This document shows positions 39,553-39,616 of a DNA stretch of 39,616 nucleotides, piece after piece. Numbering within the stretch: the stretch's first letter is position 1; each line of letters opens with the position of its first letter. The position numbers and the translations under genes were made by a program. Under the pieces are notes generated by a model. That model ran no database searches and was not told the origin of the DNA. It worked only from the letters and a program-made list of their open reading frames with translations. Source of the stretch: CAMLDH01 sp966250375 (GTDB lineage: Bacteria; Pseudomonadota; Gammaproteobacteria; Burkholderiales; Burkholderiaceae_D). The DNA is taken from positions 1 to 39,616 of the forward strand of contig CBINHE010000035.1 in assembly GCA_966250375.1 (NCBI GenBank), written 5' to 3'.

Positions 39553-39616
39553 GGCAGGCCAAAAAAGATATTTCCATAGTCAACAAAAAAGCCCGCAGTG
39601 AAAACGGGCTCGTCCA
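39553..39616. repeat. 64-bp terminal repeat, right copy (inverted)
   Basis: This is the reverse complement of 1-64 at 63 of 64 positions. It includes a terminator, AGCCCG/CGGGCT (39590-39610), acting on minus-strand transcription entering from the right edge. Between it and the IS30-family element lies a short stretch (39508-39552) that continues an open frame into the element and is otherwise unexplained. Confidence 0.85.

Overview
The window reads as a mobile genetic element (integrative conjugative element or large plasmid) joined to accessory and decayed DNA, from a betaproteobacterium, most likely Burkholderiales (Oxalobacteraceae-like). This rests on family resemblance read by eye: the ParB / DUF2857 / TIGR03761 / DUF3158 / SSB / DUF3577 / DUF3275 series is typical of the SPI-7, PFGI-1 and pKLC102 class of elements, and the DnaE2, SRAP and IS remnants look betaproteobacterial. 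No rRNA, tRNA or CRISPR array was seen. The two window ends carry the same 64-bp sequence in inverted orientation, so the window is probably bounded by a repeat.

Layout. 1-5.4 kb is AT-richer: a minus-strand pair (secreted molybdopterin-fold protein, then hybrid histidine kinase), a plus-strand pteridine-reductase-like SDR and family-2 glycosyltransferase, and a minus-strand HTH plus receiver regulator. 5.9-12.9 kb is a plus-strand replication and partition module: ParB, DUF2857, an unusual series of replisome-organiser-like winged-helix proteins, TIGR03761, DUF3158 and SSB. A noncoding block at 10.2-10.4 kb holds a 42-bp direct repeat around three hairpins. 13-17.3 kb holds small unknown genes and an SNF2 ATPase. 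17.4-29.6 kb is a long plus-strand series of element-specific genes: DUF3577, DUF3275, a DUF6094-like methyltransferase, a 768-aa helicase, a SymE-like toxin and many small unknowns.

The most interesting feature of the window is in that series. At least twelve genes there are preceded by the same kind of leader RNA: an upstream hairpin, a second segment that often ends in a U-tract, and a Shine-Dalgarno sequence complementary to the leader. The sequences differ from gene to gene, but each keeps its own complementarity, for example 10 of 10 bases at 25305-25338. Three of the leaders also carry an upstream pseudoknot-like RNA with a covarying helix. Together this suggests a family of self-matched RNA switches controlling a whole regulon of element genes.

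29.8-33.4 kb has a small unknown gene and an expanded helicase IV/UvrD-like protein. 33.4-39.6 kb is a graveyard: a deleted lysozyme pseudogene, an IS5-family element without target duplication, a dnaE2 fragment with a nonsense codon, a three-gene unit behind a clear LexA box, an SRAP pseudogene, an IS6-family remnant and an IS30-family element.

No conjugation apparatus, integrase or ParA is in the window, so only part of the element is seen. All family calls come from reading translations without database searches.
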